Assembly (NCBI GenBank): GCA_009760855.2
Contig: WPIO01000025.1
Coordinates: forward strand, 1,006,501-1,070,500
Direction of reading: 5' to 3'
From: Cristatella mucedo
Taxonomy: Eukaryota; Bryozoa; Phylactolaemata; Cristatellidae
Length of the DNA: 64,000 nt
Part shown: piece by piece, positions 37,141 to 64,000 of the stretch
How positions within the stretch are numbered: the stretch's first letter is position 1
Layout: every line of letters begins with the position of its first letter
Made by a program: the position numbers and the translations under genes
Notes under the pieces: generated by a model
Told to the model about the DNA's origin: nothing
Seen by the model: the letters and a program-made list of their open reading frames with translations, nothing else
The model's database searches: none

Positions 37141-38600
37141 TTACGGGACTTTTCATTCCCTGCAGCGTTCTGAGCGGCAGCGTAAGGCGGCTTTCACTGG
37201 ACCAGCATCAGGGCGAACTGAGTATCTTCAAATGCTGCGGGCTCGGCTGAACACCGACCGAACTTTTTGTACTCGCTCGTATTCTCGAGTTCACTCTTAA
37301 TTAATAACGTGCTGCTTTCCAGGGACGACTATAGGTTTCCCGTAGAGTGGAAAGCGGCAGCTCGCTGAAAAATCGCTGTTCGAAATTCTTTTACGTGCCT
37401 CCCACGCCACCTAATGACGGAGCTTATCTTTGGTGCATCTGGGTTCTACCGATCGGTGCTCGACACAATGAGGGGGACCCACTCAATCGAGCCTCACCAA
37501 CCGGCAGTGCTGCCGGTTGGTCCGTTTGGCTGGCACAGGGTCACTACGGTATTTGTACAAGCTAAGCCAGGGTGAGAGTCTACAACTGCCCGTTACACTG
37601 CATAGCTACACGGATGCGGTGTTTGGACTGAACATCCGCGGCCACTCGGCTCGTCACATTAACAGCTAACGAACGCCAATACCTACCAACTGAGCCCTAC
37701 CGATCCCATATCTCTTCCGGAAGCGGAAGTTTGCATTCCTGAAGGCACGCCCCCCGAGTTGTCACGTCCGTCCGCTGGGTTTGGCGCCGGCTGCTCGATA
37801 AAATGAAATTGGTATGCCGAACGCTCCCAGGTGTGCTAAGCGTCCACAATAAGGGGACCCTGGATTGGTGAGCAACCTCTTGAAAATGGAAACGTCGATC
37901 TAGCTCTCCGCTCTCGCGGCACATTAGTCTCCCTCCACTTTGGCTCGTTCGGCTGCTGCTGACGCTTCTACTACACTTACGTGGTGTGAGCCTGCTCGGC
38001 CAGCATAGCCTATTCCCACCCTTCTCGTACGATGTGCTGTGTCTTTGGTCATATAGAGAGCTAAAATATTTTCTGTCCTGTGTTGACTGGACGCCAGACT
38101 AGGTCTCTCGATCTTCTGAGCTGTAGCAATTGTAAGACAGCAATATGGCCCTGTATGACATGCTTTTATGGATCTATGGTGCTGCTCTATCATTAAACGA
38201 GCAACGATACATGCCTATTGAGGTTCACTGCGCGCGCTGTGCTGTACTGTGCCTCGCTATTCATAACGTCGGGCGATCGTCATTAGCCCAAGCTTGAAGC
38301 CCAGGTAATGCAGGCTCGTCTTTGCTGGCCGTCGCGTGTTCGGACTGCCAACCCTCGCGCCTGCTTTTCAGCCTATTCTATATGACCGAGTCTCAAACCC
38401 AAACTTTTTACTTTAACCATTGTAGTCTTGTCAAGAGTCGAATGTTTCCTTAACCGTCACTGCACATTACAAAGTATGCAAATCGTGTTCATCACACTAT
38501 TTCACATCATTCTAAACACACTATTTTCCAGCAACCTTTGCTTACAATAGCTAGGTCTATATACTCAATTACATCAGTTTCTTGTTTTGTTTTTTTGAAT
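37141..38600. other. spacer upstream of the first recognised WDR11 exon
   Basis: The missing first coding exon(s) of WDR11 should lie here or further upstream. I looked for its N-terminal signature and did not find a convincing candidate. No other gene or repeat is recognised. Confidence 0.45.
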
Positions 38601-38625
38601 TTTATCAATGTGATTTCTTTCACAG

Positions 38626-60838
<22,213 letters not shown>

Positions 60839-62040
60839 GTAGGTTTGAAGCCTGTTTCTTCAACCTTAAGTGGCAGCTGCTGCTGCACGTGCTGCCACAC
60901 ATTGTCTTCTCGTGCCATCCCCGACAGGCTGTGGTCGGTGCTGTTTGGGCAGATTGGCTAGTTCATTCATTATTTGGGCACGGACTGCTAGTGGAGACCT
61001 CAGTTTCGTTAGTCTGCCTCTCGTGATCGAGCCATTTCAATGTATGCTGCCTTAATTTTAGAGTGTCTGTAGTGGCGTACATAAAAGGTACTGCCTTTTA
61101 CATTGCTTTGCATTTGCTAGCCAGCTAGTCACCGTAGCAGCTCAATGCAGTCTGTCACCGAGGGATCTCTGCTGCGCTAACCAAGTGATGGTGTCCAAGT
61201 GGAGCAGCAGCTACAAATCAAATCAAACTTTTCAGTATGATCTTCTTGGCCGGCATGACTTTATGCCTTTATATTGTCTAGGCAGCTGTAGCTATTGCAG
61301 CCTCTGCATGCCATTAAGTCTCATCTTAGCAGTAAGTAAATCGTTGTCTTAAATTAGCAGGACCTGGAGCTAACTTAATTATCCATCCTTGCACGTAAAG
61401 TAACCAGTGTAAAACTAGGAAATCCTTTGAAGCTCAGAGTTAACGTGGTAGAACAGGTAGCTCCTGTGGCTTAATCGTCAGAAAATCGGTCCGGAAAACC
61501 ACTGCTGCAGATTCTTTGCTTGCCGTGGTTAAACATTGTGTTCATAGCCCCATAGGCCTGCTGCTCTTATATGCAAAGCAGTTGGCTTAGCTGTCCCTTT
61601 CTTTTGCTTAGAATCTGTCTGCGGCAGGTGCTGGAGCTCTGCAGAAATTGGCGATCATTTAACTATTCTTGTCTCTGCGATGCTTAGAGTCTCCTCTTGC
61701 TGATTGATTCTGTTACTTCCTTTCAGCCAGTCTCCATGTTCCTCGTTTGTCGCCTACTTTCTGTCCTCTAATGTTAGCTATGACTCTTGAATCTGACGTC
61801 TTTTTTCGATAGAGCAGCACTGGTGGTCTCTAGGGCTTTGAGCATGCTGTAAAAATCTCTCCTGCCGGAATGCATCTATTTCGTCCTTAGCCTTTGTGTG
61901 TCGGCAGACGGGTGTGACGTCCAGCACATCCTGAGGCTCTCACGTAACAATAGTTGACTTCGTGTCACTTGCTAACGTGTTCACTACACTGGGACTAGGG
62001 ATTGCCTACCTGCTAGCTGCTCCTGCCTCTTCATCTTTTG
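60839..62040. other. WDR11 intron, no exon or repeat recognised
   Basis: The next WDR11 exon should start in phase 0 after 60838. Nothing matching the following part of the protein was found before the window ends, so the intron probably exceeds 3 kb. Confidence 0.5.
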
Positions 62041-62044
62041 CTAT

Positions 62045-63255
62045 ATGTTTCGGCAGCATTCGATGCTATTGATCACCAAGTCCTTATTGAGTGCTAGTCA
62101 TCTTGCCTTGGCTTCACTATCTCGTGGTCGATTTCAGAGCATTGATGTCAACGGGCGACAGTCATCTGGGGCACCTCTAAAGTACGGAGTACCCGGGGAT
62201 CTGTGCCTGGTCCACTTTTTTCACAATATATACTTTCCGTCTAGGCAAATTAATCGCCAAGTACAATCTAGACTTTCATTGTTTCATGCAGATGACACAC
62301 TGCTGTTCCAGTGTTTTGATTCCAAACTGTCTCTCAGTAAGTCAAACTCTCTCACAGCATGTATTACTGAAATTTGCATTGGAAAGGCAGCAAACTTACT
62401 CAAATTCGATGACGATAAAACCAACCTACTAGTTATGCGTTAACTTAACTGTTAGCCAGGAATTGGAGAATGTTACCCTCGAAATGGGCTCGACCAGAAC
62501 AGAACGATCTCCTGTACGATCTGCTGCACGAAATGCTGCACCGTCCTGTTCCAATGTTACGTTTCACTAGACGACCACGCCTGTTCAGTAAAGTCTGCTT
62601 GCCTTTGGTTACGTAATATTTCAAAAACGGCACCTGTTAGGACATGGATATCACATCCAAGTTGGTGCCTGCATGTGTGACTTCCCCTCTAGTCTTCCGT
62701 AACTCACTGCTTGCAGATCTTCTGGCTTGTGCAATAAAATGCTTACAGTTGATGTAAAACTCTGTAGCTATTTTTGTTTGTCATGGCCTTTGCATTTGCC
62801 ATATTATTCCACCTCTCATCGACGTGCGCTGGCTCCCCATCAAGCAATGTATCAGGTGTTGTCACTCAATTTGAGAGCTCTCATTCTCTTGTTCTGGCGA
62901 ACATATCTGAACTACTTCGAAAGCAGCGGCTACCTGCTCTTCTGACTCTAGTCGTTTAGCTGTACCTCTAAGCAACATCCAATCATTTGGAGACCCTGCC
63001 TTTAGCTTGAGTGATCCCAATGCCTGAAATTCACTCACGACTTACGTAACATTTCCTGACTTGAAATTTTTTTAAGGCAAAAAGTCCTACTGTGCCTCAC
63101 AGCGTTTGCTCGGTCCGCGTGAATTGTCCTTTGTGTGCTTATGCATGTTCATACTATACACATTAACCAATTAAATCGATTTCTTATGTAGCTGATGTAA
63201 CTTGCCTTCAAAGAGATTTAGTTCTCATAGGATACTATACAACTATCTTATTATT
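62045..63255 (+). mobile_element. degenerate L2-B LINE, 5'-truncated
   Basis: Begins at the DLSAAFDTIDH region (seen as TTTCGGCAGCATTCGATGCT). It continues with FQSIDVNGRQSSGAPLKYGV, FHADDTLLFQCFDSKLS and LLKFDDDKTNLLVM, through a broken thumb region to a 3' end with AAAGAGATTTAGTTCTCATAGG and TTATTATTATTG at about 63250. Confidence 0.88.
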
Positions 63256-63264
63256 ATTGCTGTT

Positions 63265-63960
63265 ATCCACCAGTGACGTCTTACCGAAATCCGAGCGTTA
63301 TATTTCAAAACGACGTAGTTGCACGATTGTTTTGCATCCACTGTCAAGTCAGCATACGTGCAACTAAGCAACCTCACCAAAATTAAGGCCTGCTTAGATA
63401 AGAATACAACAGCCGAACTAGGTCGCGCCTTGGTGCAATTGCATTTCAGAACTCATGGCCTCTGCACTTAATCTTCTGCCACTGGAGGAAAGCTCAGCAG
63501 CAGCTCGGCTGGTCTCTCTGCGGCTTAGCTGCTGCATCAAACCACTTTGTTTAGCGTCATTGGCTCCTTATCAAGCCTCGAATCGTATCCAAACAAACTT
63601 TCTCTGGCTACAGATCGCTTCTTTAGTTGGCACCAGCCTGCACCTATTCGCCCTCCTTGCTCCTCCAGTGCATTGTTGCACCACCTGCTCCTCGGCTTCC
63701 AGTCCTCCCACTGCCCCGCACACTGAATTGAACACTTCTCGTTTTTAGGCCTGCAATTCGTTTGCCCCTAAAATCTTAAACTTGCCCTGCCCCGGCTTTG
63801 ATCACTAACTACACTGACTCTGCATCATTTAAGTCTTAACTAAAGATGCGTCTGTTCATATGTCTGACACCTTTCTCTTCACCTTGGTGAACTTGCCGCT
63901 ATTGTTCCTGAGTGCCGCACATGCTTCCCTGAGCTAATTTAGCACGTGTTACTAGCCAGA
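63265..63960 (+). mobile_element. second, very degenerate L2-like fragment
   Basis: Picks up GTTATATTTCAAAACGACGTAG (the GVIFQSDL region) and AAAATTAAGGCCTGCTTAGATAAG. A plus frame at 63455-63748 follows with faint thumb-region similarity. It lies directly behind the preceding copy in the same orientation. It may run past the window end. Confidence 0.6.
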
Positions 63961-64000
63961 GATCCTACTAACCAGTGGCTCTGTGGTTGTCTTTTTGCAT

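Overview
This is eukaryotic nuclear DNA from an invertebrate animal. The genes are split by many GT-AG introns, and the space between exons is filled with non-LTR retrotransposons, tRNA-headed SINEs and long CT microsatellites. There are no bacterial operons, rRNAs or CRISPR arrays. The gene families present (peptide-type GPCR, secreted pancreatic-lipase-family enzymes, WDR11) do not fix the phylum. An arthropod is plausible but is only an inference.

Layout: (1) 1-1056 holds the 3' part of a class A GPCR (TM5 to the C-terminal tail, two exons). (2) 1.1-12.5 kb has no gene and carries L2/CR1-like LINE fragments, SINEs and microsatellites. (3) 12.6-20.6 kb and 27.0-29.0 kb hold two six-exon paralogues of the pancreatic lipase family in direct tandem. 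Five of the six exons have identical lengths and all five intron phases match, so they are a gene duplication. In the upstream copy three of the five introns have swollen to about 2-2.6 kb, two of them with recognisable retroelements in them. (4) 20.6-27.0 kb and 29.0-38.6 kb are repeat-rich spacer with a few weak exon-like islands. (5) 38.6-60.8 kb contains 17 consecutive, phase-consistent exons of WDR11, about the N-terminal half, continuing past the window. Its introns hold LINEs, SINEs, a 17-bp minisatellite and five CT tracts.

Two LINE lineages are visible. 'L2-B' ends in a hairpin followed by TTA/TAA repeats and has roughly 20 copies on both strands, all truncated or broken. 'L2-A' ends in ATTAC repeats. 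There are two tRNA-headed SINE families. SINE-1 carries the same 3' hairpin as L2-B, which marks it as a probable user of the L2-B reverse transcriptase. SINE-2 has a different 3' end. SINEs are nested inside LINE copies at 7.4 and 42.3 kb.

The three gene loci are not functionally linked. Both lipases have an intact Ser-Asp-His triad and a signal peptide. They lack the long cysteine-bracketed lid, have a short beta9 loop and end without a PLAT domain, a combination that points to phospholipase A1-like activity. Element names (L2-A, L2-B, SINE-1, SINE-2) are mine, and repeat boundaries are approximate.
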